Shown here: positions 52,065 to 60,454 of the stretch, piece after piece
How positions within the stretch are numbered: position 1 is the first letter of the stretch
How the letters are laid out: each line of letters begins with the position of its first letter
Source: Dehalococcoidia bacterium
GTDB lineage: Bacteria > Chloroflexota > Dehalococcoidia > CAUJGQ01
Length of the DNA stretch: 64,000 nucleotides
Direction of reading: 5' to 3'
Assembly (NCBI GenBank): GCA_035310145.1
Contig: DATGEL010000039.1
Location: 1-64,000 of the forward strand
Position numbers and translations under genes: made by a program
The notes under the pieces: generated by a model
Databases searched by the model: none
What the model was told of the DNA's origin: nothing
What the model saw: only the letters and a program-made list of their open reading frames with translations

Positions 52065-53597
52065 ATGTTCAAGTCGCTGCGCATCAAGCTCGCGGTCGCC
52101 TTCGGGCTGATCGCCTTGCTCTCGGTGGCCGCGGTCGGCACCGGCTCGCTGTTGCTGCTGCGCAGCCGCGAGGTACAGGCCGCCCGCCAGCGCGTTGGCG
52201 ACCTGCTGCCGCCCGAGGCCGCGGCCGTCAGCATGCTGGCGCAGCGCGGCTGGCCGCAGGACCGCATCGCCAGCTATCTGCGCCTGCGCGCCGACGAGCT
52301 GAAGACCGACGACAACGTCGACGTGCGCTTCATCCTGCTCGACGACGACTCCAACGTGATCGTGGACACGGCCGGCCGGCAGAGCGGCCACTTCACCGCG
52401 CTCAGCAACGGCAAGAGCGGCCGCAACCTCACCAACAGCTATCACGTCACCGGCTACAAAGAGGCGGGCACGGTCTACACCGCCTTCTACCAGCCGAGCG
52501 GCCAGCTCACGCTCACCAAGTCGCCGGCCTTTGTGGCGGCCAACTACAACGTCGTGATGCTGGTGCCCGAAGCGAGCATCAGCTCGGCCTGGTTCGATCT
52601 GGCGCCGCGCCTGGGCGTGGCGGCGGCGCTGGCCCTCGTCGCCGCGTTGACCGCGGCCTACTTCGTCGCGCGCAGCGTCACCCGGCCGCTCGCCCGCGTG
52701 ACGCACGCTTCCGAAGCGATGGCCAAGGGTGAGTACGAGCAGCAGATCCGCGTCGAGGGCCGCGACGAGGTGGCGCGGCTGGCACGCTCCTTCAACGGCA
52801 TGGCCGCGCAGGTCTCGCACTCGCATCAGATGATGCGCGACCTGCTGGCCAACGTCGCGCACGAGCTGAAGACGCCGCTGACCAGCATCCAGGGCTTCTC
52901 GCAGGCGCTGGCCGACGGCGCCCTGCAGTCGCCCGACGAGTACGCGAGCGCCGGCCGCATCATCAACGAAGAGTCGGAGCGCATGCGGCGGCTCGTCAAC
53001 GATCTGCTCTATCTCTCGCAGATCGAGTCGGGGCAGGCCACGCTCGACCGGCAGCCGGTGGACCTCGGCGCCCTGCTCGACGCCACCAGCGAACGCGTGC
53101 GCTGGCAGCTCGCCGACGAGGCGAAGACGCTCAGCGTCGTCACGGCGCCGGGCCTGCCCATGCTGCTGCTCGATCCGTTACGCATGGAGCAGGTGCTCGG
53201 CAACCTGGTGGACAACGCACTGCGCTTCACGCCGGCAGGCGGCGCGATCACGCTCAGCGCCGCGCCGACGCCCGCCGGCGGGGCGCGCATCGACGTGCAC
53301 AACACGGGTTCGTACATCTCGCCCGAGGAGCAGGAGCGCATCTTCGAGCGCTTCTACCAGGTGGACCGCTCGCGGCGCCGCAACGGGCACAACGGCGGCC
53401 TCGGCCTGGCGATCGCCGCACAGATCGCGGCCGCGCACGGTGGCACGCTCACGGTGCACTCCGATCGCGAGACGGGCACAACCTTCAGCATCGTGCTGCC
53501 GCGCTATGCGCCGGCGGCAGCGCAGGACAGCGCAGCGCGGGGTGGCGGAATGGCCGGCGTTCTGCCGGCCGGGAGGATGGAGGGACAACGGGCATGA
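52065..53597 (+). CDS. Membrane sensor histidine kinase
   Basis: The 510-residue kinase has a first membrane helix (LAVAFGLIALLSVAAVGTG), a periplasmic sensor domain of about 140 residues, a second helix (VAAALALVAALTAAYFVA) and a HAMP linker. The H-box with phosphorylated His is NVAHELKTPLTSIQGF. The catalytic ATPase domain has VLGNLVDNALRFTPAGG (N-box) and NGGLGLAIAAQIAAAHGG (G-box). It is the partner of the upstream response regulator. The stop overlaps the next gene start, coupling it to a PDZ protein. Confidence 0.95.
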   Translation: MFKSLRIKLAVAFGLIALLSVAAVGTGSLLLLRSREVQAARQRVGDLLPPEAAAVSMLAQRGWPQDRIASYLRLRADELKTDDNVDVRFILLDDDSNVIVDTAGRQSGHFTALSNGKSGRNLTNSYHVTGYKEAGTVYTAFYQPSGQLTLTKSPAFVAANYNVVMLVPEASISSAWFDLAPRLGVAAALALVAALTAAYFVARSVTRPLARVTHASEAMAKGEYEQQIRVEGRDEVARLARSFNGMAAQVSHSHQMMRDLLANVAHELKTPLTSIQGFSQALADGALQSPDEYASAGRIINEESERMRRLVNDLLYLSQIESGQATLDRQPVDLGALLDATSERVRWQLADEAKTLSVVTAPGLPMLLLDPLRMEQVLGNLVDNALRFTPAGGAITLSAAPTPAGGARIDVHNTGSYISPEEQERIFERFYQVDRSRRRNGHNGGLGLAIAAQIAAAHGGTLTVHSDRETGTTFSIVLPRYAPAAAQDSAARGGGMAGVLPAGRMEGQRA

Positions 53598-54718
53598 AGA
53601 CGAGACGAAGGCGCGTCTCGACCTTGAGTATCGTGGCCGTGCTGGGCGCGGTGACGCTGGCCGCCGGCCTCTCGTTTGCGCTGGTGGCACATGCGGACAA
53701 CAGCAGCGGCAACGCGGCGGCCGGGTCGCGCGGCAGCGGCAGCCAGGCGAAGAGCGCCCACCCCGCCGCGAGCAGTGACACCGGCGCCCAGGGCGGCGTG
53801 GCGATCGAGGCGCAGAACCAGCCAGGCAACCAGGGCTATCTCGGGCTCTCCGTGCAGGACGACAACGGCAAGCTCACCGTCGCCTCCGTCGTCGCCGGCG
53901 GGCCGGCGGAGAAGGCCGGAGTGAAGCAGGGCGACGTGATCACCGCCGTGAACGGCGCCAACGTCGCCTCCTTCATTGATCTGAAGAAGGCGCTGGGCGG
54001 CAAGCATCCCGGCGACAGCGTGGCGCTGGCAATCAGCCGCGGCGGCAACGCCCAGAACCTGACGGTGACGCTCGGCGACGCGGCCGCGGCCGGCATTCCC
54101 GCCCGCCCGGGTGGACAGGGCAAGGGAGCGCTGCCCGGCTTCGCGGGCATCGGCGCGGCGCTGAGCCAGGGCTTCGATCGCTTCATCAGCGTCGAGACGA
54201 AGACGAAGGACGCGAACGGGCAGGTGCATACCGACACGGTCGTCGGCGGCACGGTGAAGTCGGTCAGCGGCAACTCGGTGGTCGTCACGCTGAACAGCGG
54301 CAGCGGTGATCAGACCTTCACGGTGGACGGCAACACACGCGTGATCAAGGGTCCCCACAGCGGCCAGAAGCAGCAGCAGGGCGCCGCGGCGCTCGCGCAG
54401 AACGACAAGGCGCTGGTCGCCACGCGCGACGGATCGACCACGGCGAGCTGGATCTTCGTGGTCGATCCGAACGGCTTCGGCTTCTTCCACGGCCGGGGCG
54501 GCGGCCAGGGCAACCAGAACGGGCAAGGCGGGCAGGGCGGCATCAGCTTCGGCCCGAACGGCTCGATCAACATCACGCTGCCGGGCGGGCAAAGCATCAC
54601 GGTACCCGGCCAGGGCAACGCCAACTCGCCGGTGCTGCCGCCGCCGGGCAACAGCAAGAGCAACGGCGGCGGCAATCGCAGCCCGTTCGGCAACGGCTCG
54701 CGCGGGCCGGCGTACTGA
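53594..54718 (+). CDS. Exported PDZ-domain protein of the two-component operon
   Basis: The 374-residue protein has a signal anchor (STLSIVAVLGAVTLAAGLSF), a Ser/Gly-rich linker, and a PDZ domain at about residues 78-155 (GYLGLSVQDDNGKL, VVAGGPAEKAGVKQGDVITA). A beta domain with TVVGGTVKSVSGNSVVVTLN and a Gly/Asn-rich tail follow. No trypsin-like protease domain is present, unlike HtrA. It overlaps the kinase gene by four bases, so it likely modulates signalling or is the envelope target of the system. Its exact role is unknown. Confidence 0.82.
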   Translation: MKTRRRRVSTLSIVAVLGAVTLAAGLSFALVAHADNSSGNAAAGSRGSGSQAKSAHPAASSDTGAQGGVAIEAQNQPGNQGYLGLSVQDDNGKLTVASVVAGGPAEKAGVKQGDVITAVNGANVASFIDLKKALGGKHPGDSVALAISRGGNAQNLTVTLGDAAAAGIPARPGGQGKGALPGFAGIGAALSQGFDRFISVETKTKDANGQVHTDTVVGGTVKSVSGNSVVVTLNSGSGDQTFTVDGNTRVIKGPHSGQKQQQGAAALAQNDKALVATRDGSTTASWIFVVDPNGFGFFHGRGGGQGNQNGQGGQGGISFGPNGSINITLPGGQSITVPGQGNANSPVLPPPGNSKSNGGGNRSPFGNGSRGPAY

Positions 54719-54805
54719 AGCGCGGCTTCCTGGCCGGCTCGCGGTCTGGTCGCTGAGTCTTCTCGGACGCCAAGTCGCCGGCACTGAAGCATCGGGCGGA
54801 CACGG

Positions 54806-54838
54806 GGCGGCCCGCATCAGCTGTTGATGCGGGCCGCC
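54806..54838. terminator. Strong hairpin after the PDZ gene
   Basis: A perfect 14-bp stem (GGCGGCCCGCATCA with its complement) encloses GCTGT. It lies 88 bases after the PDZ stop, with no T-run. The remaining gap 54839-55002 shows no gene. Confidence 0.6.
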
Positions 54839-55002
54839 GGCGCGCCCCGCGGGCGCTTGTGCGCGGCTTCAGTTATGATGAGCGGCGTCGGGCGTCGTGG
54901 GCCTTCCCGGCGACCCGCAAGACGTGAGCAGGCCGCCGACGGCACGCGCCCGCGAGACGGTGAGCGCGGACGGCAACGGCAGCGAAATCGAGGAGGAGCA
55001 CC

Positions 55003-55977
55003 GTGCCCGGACATCTCGAAGGCAAGGTCATCGTCGTAACGGGAGGCGGCCGCGGCATCGGACGCGGCGTGGCGATGCTGGCGGCGCGCGAAGGCGCCAA
55101 GGTCGTGGTCTGCGACGCCGGTGTGGCCGTGGACGGCTCCGGCGCCGACGCCGGCCCGGCGCAGGAGGTGGTGCGCGAGATCAAAGGCGAGGGCGGCGCC
55201 GCCGTCGCGAGCAACTCCAACATCTCGACCATGGCGGGCGGCGAGGCGGCGATCAAGGCGGCGCTGGACAACTTCCAGCGGCTGGACTGCGTGATCAATG
55301 TGGCAGGCATTCTGCGCGACCGCATGGTGTTCAACATGACCGAAGAGGAGTGGGACGCGGTGATCGCCGTCCACCTCAAGGGCCACTTCGCCACGATCAA
55401 GCCGGCCTCGATCATCTTCCGCCAGCAGCGCAGCGGGCGAATCATCAACTACACCTCCGTTTCCGGCCTGATCGGCAGCTCGGGCCAGGCGAACTACGGT
55501 GCGGCCAAGGCGGGGATCGCCGGCCTCACGCGCGTGGTGGCGCGCGACCTCGGCCGCTACGGCGCCACCTGCAACGCGATCTCGCCCGGCGCCTCCACGC
55601 GCATGACGGCCACCGTGCCCGACAGCACGCGCGAGCGCCGCGCCGCCTCCGGCATTCAGAGCGGCGGCTCGACCGTGGCCGCGGCGCCGAACCCGGCGAT
55701 GCAGATGCGCGAGCCCGAGTACGTGGCGCCGATGACCTGCTGGCTGGCGACGGACGCCGCCTGGAACGTCAACGGCCAGATCTTCAACGTCAACGGCGGC
55801 ACGGTGGCCCTGCTGAACCACCCGACGCCGCTGAAGACGATCTGGAAGCCGGGCATGTGGACGCTGGACGAGCTGGATCTGCACGTGCCCAGCCAGCTGC
55901 TGGCCGGCTACCAGAACCCGGCGCCGCCGCCCGCCGACCTGGCGGTGGCCGGCCGCGAGGCGAAGGCCACGGCGTAG
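55003..55977 (+). CDS. Short-chain dehydrogenase, 3-hydroxyacyl-CoA dehydrogenase-like
   Basis: The 324-residue SDR starts at GTG 55003 behind GAGGAGG. It contains VIVVTGGGRGIGRGVAML (NAD site), CVINVAGILRDRMVFNMTEE, catalytic Ser in INYTSVSGLIGSSG and YGAAKAGIAGLTR. The ILRDR motif is typical of the dehydrogenase part of peroxisomal-type multifunctional enzymes and related 17-beta-hydroxysteroid dehydrogenases. A role in oxidation of 3-hydroxyacyl-CoA or steroid substrates is plausible. A perfect 13-bp hairpin follows the gene. Confidence 0.9.
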   Translation: MPGHLEGKVIVVTGGGRGIGRGVAMLAAREGAKVVVCDAGVAVDGSGADAGPAQEVVREIKGEGGAAVASNSNISTMAGGEAAIKAALDNFQRLDCVINVAGILRDRMVFNMTEEEWDAVIAVHLKGHFATIKPASIIFRQQRSGRIINYTSVSGLIGSSGQANYGAAKAGIAGLTRVVARDLGRYGATCNAISPGASTRMTATVPDSTRERRAASGIQSGGSTVAAAPNPAMQMREPEYVAPMTCWLATDAAWNVNGQIFNVNGGTVALLNHPTPLKTIWKPGMWTLDELDLHVPSQLLAGYQNPAPPPADLAVAGREAKATA

Positions 55978-56021
55978 GCGGCCAGCCGCCCCGCGGTCTT
56001 TCTCGGTCCCTTCTCACCTGC

Positions 56022-56052
56022 ACGCAGGCGGCGGGAGTTCCGCCGCCTGCGT
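56022..56052. terminator. Perfect 13-bp hairpin after SDR gene
   Basis: ACGCAGGCGGCGG pairs with CCGCCGCCTGCGT around GAGTT, 45 bases after the SDR stop. The rest of 56053-56360 contains no recognisable gene. Confidence 0.65.
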
Positions 56053-56360
56053 CGCGCGCCCGCACATGGCCGGCGGCAGGCGCATTCCCGCGAACCCATC
56101 TCTACCACCCGCTGCCGGCGCGCCGTCGGCTTTCGGCGCTTCGCCTGTCCGGTAAAGCCGCACCACGCCCGGCTGCCTCCGCCCGACAGACAGCCCTGCC
56201 CGTGCTTGTTACAACGGTCACAAGCGGAACGTTGCTCCCCGAGGCGGTGCGCGGTCGCCGTGAGGGCGCCAGATGGACGTACGCATGACTCGCCCCTGGT
56301 TGTGAGCTAGCCGCCGGCAGCGCCGGCAGACGCAGTCCGCGGCAACGAGGTTGGAGCGAG

Positions 56361-56945
56361 ATGACACCGGTAATCACGGCAGCGACCCCGGCGGCGATCG
56401 CCGGGCTTCTGCGCGAGCACATCGCGGCAAACGAACAGTTCGCGTCGTTCAAAGAGGCCGTCGATCGCGCCACTGCCGCCGAGGCCGCGAGTGTTGCCGC
56501 CGCGATCGATGCCACCTGGCGTACGCTCGCCTTCATGGAGAACGAACTTGAGCTGCACATCGCCCACGAAGAGGGGCCGTTCTTTCCGCGGCTGAAGGAC
56601 GCGATGCCCGCCGGCGACCGGCTGATCGACGAGATGGTGGCCGAGCACGACCTGATCCGCATGAAGGGCGACGCCGTGCGCGCGGCGATTTTCGAGGTGC
56701 TGGACGGCCACGACGAACTGCGCAGCGAGGCGGCGGCGTTGCGGGCGCTGGCCGAACGCGCCGCCGAAGGCATGCCGCAGCCGCAGCGGCTGGCAGAGCT
56801 GAAGCAGGCGGCGGCAGCGCTGGTCGAGAAGGTGAGCGTACACTTCGAGAACGAAGAGGAGTTGGTCTTTCCCTTGGCGTCGCAGCTGCTGCCCGCGGGC
56901 ATCCTGGACCAGATCGCACAGGAGATGCGGATGCTGGAGCCGTGA
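56361..56945 (+). CDS. Hemerythrin-like HHE domain protein
   Basis: The 194-residue all-helical protein has the metal-ligand pattern of hemerythrin/HHE proteins: LLREHIAANEQF, ELELHIAHEEGPFFP, VAEHDLIRMKGD and SVHFENEEELVFP. These supply the His and Glu for a di-iron site. Such proteins bind O2 or NO or repair iron-sulfur centres. It overlaps by four bases the NnrS-like membrane protein gene, a pairing often linked to nitric oxide. Confidence 0.85.
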   Translation: MTPVITAATPAAIAGLLREHIAANEQFASFKEAVDRATAAEAASVAAAIDATWRTLAFMENELELHIAHEEGPFFPRLKDAMPAGDRLIDEMVAEHDLIRMKGDAVRAAIFEVLDGHDELRSEAAALRALAERAAEGMPQPQRLAELKQAAAALVEKVSVHFENEEELVFPLASQLLPAGILDQIAQEMRMLEP

Positions 56946-58342
56946 ACGGGCCGTCGCGCCCGACGCGCGAACAGCGCTCCGCGTCCGAGGCAAACCGCGG
57001 CCACCTGCCCAGACCAACACGCGGCGCCGAGCCGGCCGTTGCCAACAGAGAGGCCCTGCCTGCCGTCGCCACGCTGGGCGCGGCCGGCTTCGCGATCGGC
57101 CTCGGCCTGCTGCTGGCGATCGCCCTCACCGTCGCCGCCGGCGCAGGCGCGGACTGGGGGCCGCGCTGGCGGGCGCTGGCGCAGGTCCACGGCCAGATCA
57201 TGACCCTGGGCTGGGCGGGGCTGTTCGTGGTGGGCATGGCGGCGCGGCTGCTGCCGCGCTTCAGCGGCACACCGCTGCGCCATCCGCGCCTGCTCTACGC
57301 CGCAGCCGTGCTGATCGCTTCCGGTTTGATCCTGCGCACACTGGTGCAGCCGTTCGGAGAGCTGCCGGGCGGCCGGGCGCTGCTGGTAGTCGGCGGCCTG
57401 CTCTTCGGCCTGGGCGCGCTCTGCTTCGCCGGCTCGTTGCTCGCTACCCTGGCGCGGCCCCTGCGCGAGCGCCGTCCCTTCGCCGCCTTCTGCGCCGCCG
57501 GCGCGCTCTGGCTGCCGGTCGCCAGTCTGCTCGGCGTCTGGACGCTGGCCCGCGCGACGACGGGCGCGGCCTTCATCGTCTCCGGCGCGGACGAGGCGCC
57601 GCTGCTCTTCGCCGAACTGTACGGCTTCCTGCTCTGCTTCATGCTCGGCGTCTCGCTGCGCAGCCTGCCCACGCTCTTCGCCTGGAAGACGCCCGCCTGG
57701 CTGGCCTGGCTCGCCTTCGCAGCGCTGCAGGGCGGGCTGCTGCTGAGCGTGGGCGTGCGGCTGGCCGAGGCGGCGGGCGGCGCCAACCTTTGGGCGCTGA
57801 GCGCGGCCGGGCGGCTGCTGTTCGCGGGCGGGCTCGTCGCGGGCGCCGGCTGCATCGGCGTCTGGCGGCCCGCCTCGCGCATGCGGGACACGGCGCAGGC
57901 GATCGCGCTCCTGCTGCGGGCGGCGTACGGCTGGCTGCTTGCCGATGCGGCGCTGATCGCCTATGGCGCCTGGCGCGGCCTGCGCCTTCACGCCGAAACG
58001 CCCGCCGCGATCGACGATGCCGCGCGGCACGTCTTCGCCCTGGGCGTGGTTTCGACGCTGATCATCGGCATGGCGTACCTGGTGGGCCACATGTTCGCCG
58101 CGGAGCGCGCTCAGGGCGCCGCCATGGCCCGGCGCGTGCGTGTCTACGCCTGGCTGCTCGGCGCGGCGGTCGTGTTGCGGGCCGGCGGCGCCCTGCTGGA
58201 AGAGCGCGGCGTGCTGGCGACGCGCTACTGGCCGATGGCCGCCGCGGGCGTGCTGGCGCTGGCCGCGCTCACGCTCTTCGCCTGGCGGCTGCTCTGGGGG
58301 CTGCGCCATTCGTATCTGAGCGAGCGGGCGCGGCGCCCATAG
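56942..58342 (+). CDS. NnrS-like haem-copper/NO-related membrane protein
   Basis: The 466-residue protein has about twelve membrane helices. Hallmarks include QVHGQIMTLGWAGLFVVGM with a conserved His, the LLPRFSGTPLRHP turn and a late HVFALGVVSTLIIGMAYLV. These match the NnrS family, haem- and copper-containing proteins linked to resistance to nitrosative stress. GTG 56942 overlaps the stop of the hemerythrin-like gene (GTGA), so the two are coupled. The first 35 residues are Arg/Pro-rich. Confidence 0.82.
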   Translation: MNGPSRPTREQRSASEANRGHLPRPTRGAEPAVANREALPAVATLGAAGFAIGLGLLLAIALTVAAGAGADWGPRWRALAQVHGQIMTLGWAGLFVVGMAARLLPRFSGTPLRHPRLLYAAAVLIASGLILRTLVQPFGELPGGRALLVVGGLLFGLGALCFAGSLLATLARPLRERRPFAAFCAAGALWLPVASLLGVWTLARATTGAAFIVSGADEAPLLFAELYGFLLCFMLGVSLRSLPTLFAWKTPAWLAWLAFAALQGGLLLSVGVRLAEAAGGANLWALSAAGRLLFAGGLVAGAGCIGVWRPASRMRDTAQAIALLLRAAYGWLLADAALIAYGAWRGLRLHAETPAAIDDAARHVFALGVVSTLIIGMAYLVGHMFAAERAQGAAMARRVRVYAWLLGAAVVLRAGGALLEERGVLATRYWPMAAAGVLALAALTLFAWRLLWGLRHSYLSERARRP

Positions 58343-58679
58343 CGCGCCGCCCGCCTGCCAAACACGGGGCTGCGGGTGCGCGGCGCGTGGCGTCATGCGC
58401 GGCGCGTACCCAGTCGCGGCCACCCGCGCTGCGTCTCCCTTGTCCGGCAAACCCCGACGACGACGGCGGGCCGAACTTGTCGTTCCCTGCCCGACAGACC
58501 GGCGCCGTGCCAACCGAGATACTACGCGTGGGCAGATGGCCGCTCTTCTGAAGATGCCGGGCGGCAGGAAAAGGCGAGGAGGTGCCGCGATGGAGCTGGC
58601 ACGACGCATCGGTACACCGATCTAAAAGACGGAGGCGTTCCCCGATCCCGGCTTCGTCCGCGCGATCTTCGGCAGCCCG

Positions 58680-59429
58680 ATGATGGCGCCGCTCTTCCTG
58701 CTGCTGCGGCTGTACATCGGCTGGCAGTGGCTTTCGGCGGGCATTGAAAAGGTGAACAGCCCCGCCTGGACGCGGACGGGCACGGCGCTGCAGGGCTTCT
58801 GGACGAACGCGACCAAGGTGGACGCCGGCGCGAAGGGCGCAGCGGTTCACTACGGCTGGTACCACGACTTCCTCCAATACATGCTTGACCGCGAGTGGTA
58901 CACCTGGTTCGCCAGGCTGATCGCCTTCGGCGAGACGGTGATCGGCATCGCCCTGATCGTGGGCGCCTTCGTGGGCGTGGCGGCCTTCTTCGGAGCCTTC
59001 ATGAACTTCAACTTCATGCTCGCCGGCTCGGCCAGCATCAACCCGGTGCTGTTCGCGCTCGCCATCCTGCTCGTGCTGGGCTGGAAGGTCGCCGGCTACC
59101 TCGGCGCGGACTACTACCTCTTGCCGGCCATCGGCACGCCGTGGAAGCCCGGCCATGCGCTGGAGTCTGCGCATGAGGAGCCGGTACGGCCAGGGATGAC
59201 GACGCTGGGGGTGCTGGGCTGGGTGGTCGCCTTTGCCGCGGCTGGGGTGGTCGCCGTGGTGGCGAACAACCAGTGGAACGCGGCGCACCCGCTGGTCGGC
59301 TACATCGTGGCACTGGCCGGTGTGATCGTCGCCTGGCTGGCGGGCGAGGCGATCCTCACGGCCACGCACCGGCCGCAGGCGGAAGGTACCGCAGGCACTG
59401 GCCTGCCAGGGCTGCGGCCGCGGGCATAA
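58680..59429 (+). CDS. DoxX-family membrane protein (thiosulfate:quinone oxidoreductase-like), 5' end disrupted
   Basis: The 249-residue reading has four or more membrane helices typical of DoxX/DoxD. It contains LFLLLRLYIGWQWLSAGIEKV and IAFGETVIGIALIVGAFVGV. The family N-terminus (FPDPGFVRAIFGSP) lies just upstream in the same frame. There ATG 58590 has an excellent AGGAGG site, but TAA at 58623-58625 interrupts codon 12. Either translation restarts at 58680 or the gene is damaged. Region 58343-58589 contains nothing else recognised. Confidence 0.8.
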   Translation: MMAPLFLLLRLYIGWQWLSAGIEKVNSPAWTRTGTALQGFWTNATKVDAGAKGAAVHYGWYHDFLQYMLDREWYTWFARLIAFGETVIGIALIVGAFVGVAAFFGAFMNFNFMLAGSASINPVLFALAILLVLGWKVAGYLGADYYLLPAIGTPWKPGHALESAHEEPVRPGMTTLGVLGWVVAFAAAGVVAVVANNQWNAAHPLVGYIVALAGVIVAWLAGEAILTATHRPQAEGTAGTGLPGLRPRA

Positions 59430-59446
59430 CCTCCTCGGCATAGCAG

Positions 59447-59494
59447 CGCAGGGCGGCGGCGCGGGAGCTCTTGCTCCCGCGCCGCCGCCCTGCG
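59447..59494. terminator. Perfect 22-bp hairpin between convergent genes
   Basis: Left arm 59447-59468 pairs without mismatch with 59473-59494 around TCTT. It separates the DoxX-like gene and the minus-strand HTH gene and probably terminates both. Confidence 0.75.
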
Positions 59495-59531
59495 TTGGTG
59501 TCGGTTCAGCGGGCACCGTCGCTGGCCGGCG

Positions 59532-59873
59532 CTACGCGTGCGGGAAGGGCCAGCGCGGGGCGAGCGCCTCGTTCTCGGCGGCGTTCTGCGCGGGTACGGG
59601 CAGGTTGCTCGAGCGCGGCGCGTCCGTCGGCCAGGAATGCAGGCCGTGATCCACGCCGGGGAAATGCTCGCGGCGGTAGGCCTGCTGGCGGAAGTCGAGC
59701 AGCGCGCTTTCGGGGATGCGGTAGCCCGAGCGCCCGCCGGGCTCGGCGCGCAGCCGCCCTTCCTCGATGAGCTCCAGCACGCTTTCCAGGCGCAGCAGCA
59801 GGCGGCCGGCTACCTCGCCCGGTGAAAGATAGCGCTCGCCCTGCTGGAGTGGCGGCGTTGCGTCGATGGTCAC
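59532..59873 (-). CDS. Helix-turn-helix domain protein (excisionase/MerR-like)
   Basis: The 113-residue protein starts at GTG 59873 with GGAGG seven bases upstream. Residues about 14-60 (YLSPGEVAGRLLLRLESVLE, IEEGRLRAEPGGRSGYRIPESALLDF) match the winged helix of excisionase-type DNA-binding domains. The C-terminal tail is Pro/Ala-rich. It may be a transcription factor. No integrase is nearby, so phage excision is not implied. Confidence 0.75.
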   Translation of the reverse strand: MTIDATPPLQQGERYLSPGEVAGRLLLRLESVLELIEEGRLRAEPGGRSGYRIPESALLDFRQQAYRREHFPGVDHGLHSWPTDAPRSSNLPVPAQNAAENEALAPRWPFPHA

Positions 59874-59958
59874 CGGCTCGCCTCCGGCCAAGGTGGATCG
59901 CGATCAGAAACGGCGGCCTGCCGGCCGCCGACCTGCGTGCTGGGTCTGCCTGCTGTGG

Positions 59959-60032
59959 CGCGCTCGGCGGGACTCGAACCCACGACCTTCAGGTCCGCAA
60001 CCTGACGCTCTATCCGACTGAGCTACGAGCGC
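59959..60032 (-). tRNA. tRNA-Arg (GCG)
   Basis: Acceptor GCGCTCG pairs with CGAGCGC. Anticodon stem TCAGG/CCTGA encloses TTGCGGA (anticodon GCG), and T-arm GGTTCGAGTCC follows. Discriminator G. CGN codons are usually read by ACG-type tRNAs in bacteria, so GCG is worth note. Confidence 0.92.
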
Positions 60033-60075
60033 ACGTTGCCGTGCGATGCCTCAATGCCTCAGGACCCAGGCCCGG

Positions 60076-60160
60076 TGCCGAAGGGGAGATTTGAACTCCC
60101 ACGAGCGTAAAGCTCACTACACCCTGAATGTAGCGCGTCTGCCGGTTCCGCCACTTCGGC
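60076..60160 (-). tRNA. tRNA-Leu (CAG)
   Basis: An 85-base class II tRNA: acceptor GCCGAAG with CTTCGGC, anticodon stem CTACA/TGTAG around TTCAGGG (anticodon CAG), a long variable arm, and T-arm GTTCAAATC. Discriminator A. Confidence 0.94.
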
Positions 60161-60192
60161 TTGCTTGCCAGCCCGTTCGCCCGGGCGGCTGG

Positions 60193-60266
60193 TGGGCGAC
60201 ACTGGACTCGAACCAGTGACCTCTTCGGTGTGAACGAAGCGCTCTAACCAACTGAGCTAGCCGCCC
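60193..60266 (-). tRNA. tRNA-Val (CAC)
   Basis: Acceptor GGGCGGC pairs with GTCGCCC, anticodon stem CTTCG/CGAAG encloses TTCACAC (anticodon CAC), and the T-arm has GGTTCGAGTCC. Discriminator A. It is first in the minus-strand order Val-Leu-Arg. Confidence 0.94.
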
Positions 60267-60397
60267 GCCGCGTACTCTGGCTCGCAGACCTCCATGCTAG
60301 TTCAGCGCCGTGATCTGGTCAACCCCACGCTGGCGAAGGGGATTGTGCCCGCGCTCACAAGAGTGCGACAATCCGTTGAACGTAGCCCAATTTTGGC

Positions 60398-60426
60398 TTG
60401 AAAGCGCGAAATCCAGCGCATACAAT
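60398..60426 (+). promoter_or_regulatory. Sigma-70-type promoter of the TPR gene
   Basis: TTGAAA (60398-60403) and TACAAT (60421-60426) are separated by exactly 17 bases, a near-consensus housekeeping promoter. Transcription would start near 60433, so ATG 60425 cannot be the start of the gene and ATG 60455 is used. Confidence 0.75.
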
Positions 60427-60454
60427 GCCCGGAGTCTCAGAACAGGAACCCGCG

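Noticed and set aside
56102-58609. An 835-codon minus-strand open frame
   Set aside because: It is antisense to the hemerythrin-like and NnrS-like genes, and its Gln/Arg/Ala-rich composition marks it as a shadow frame.
59532-59873. Phage excisionase role for the HTH gene near the tRNA cluster
   Set aside because: No integrase or phage gene is close, and the three tRNAs are intact with no duplicated 3' ends seen.
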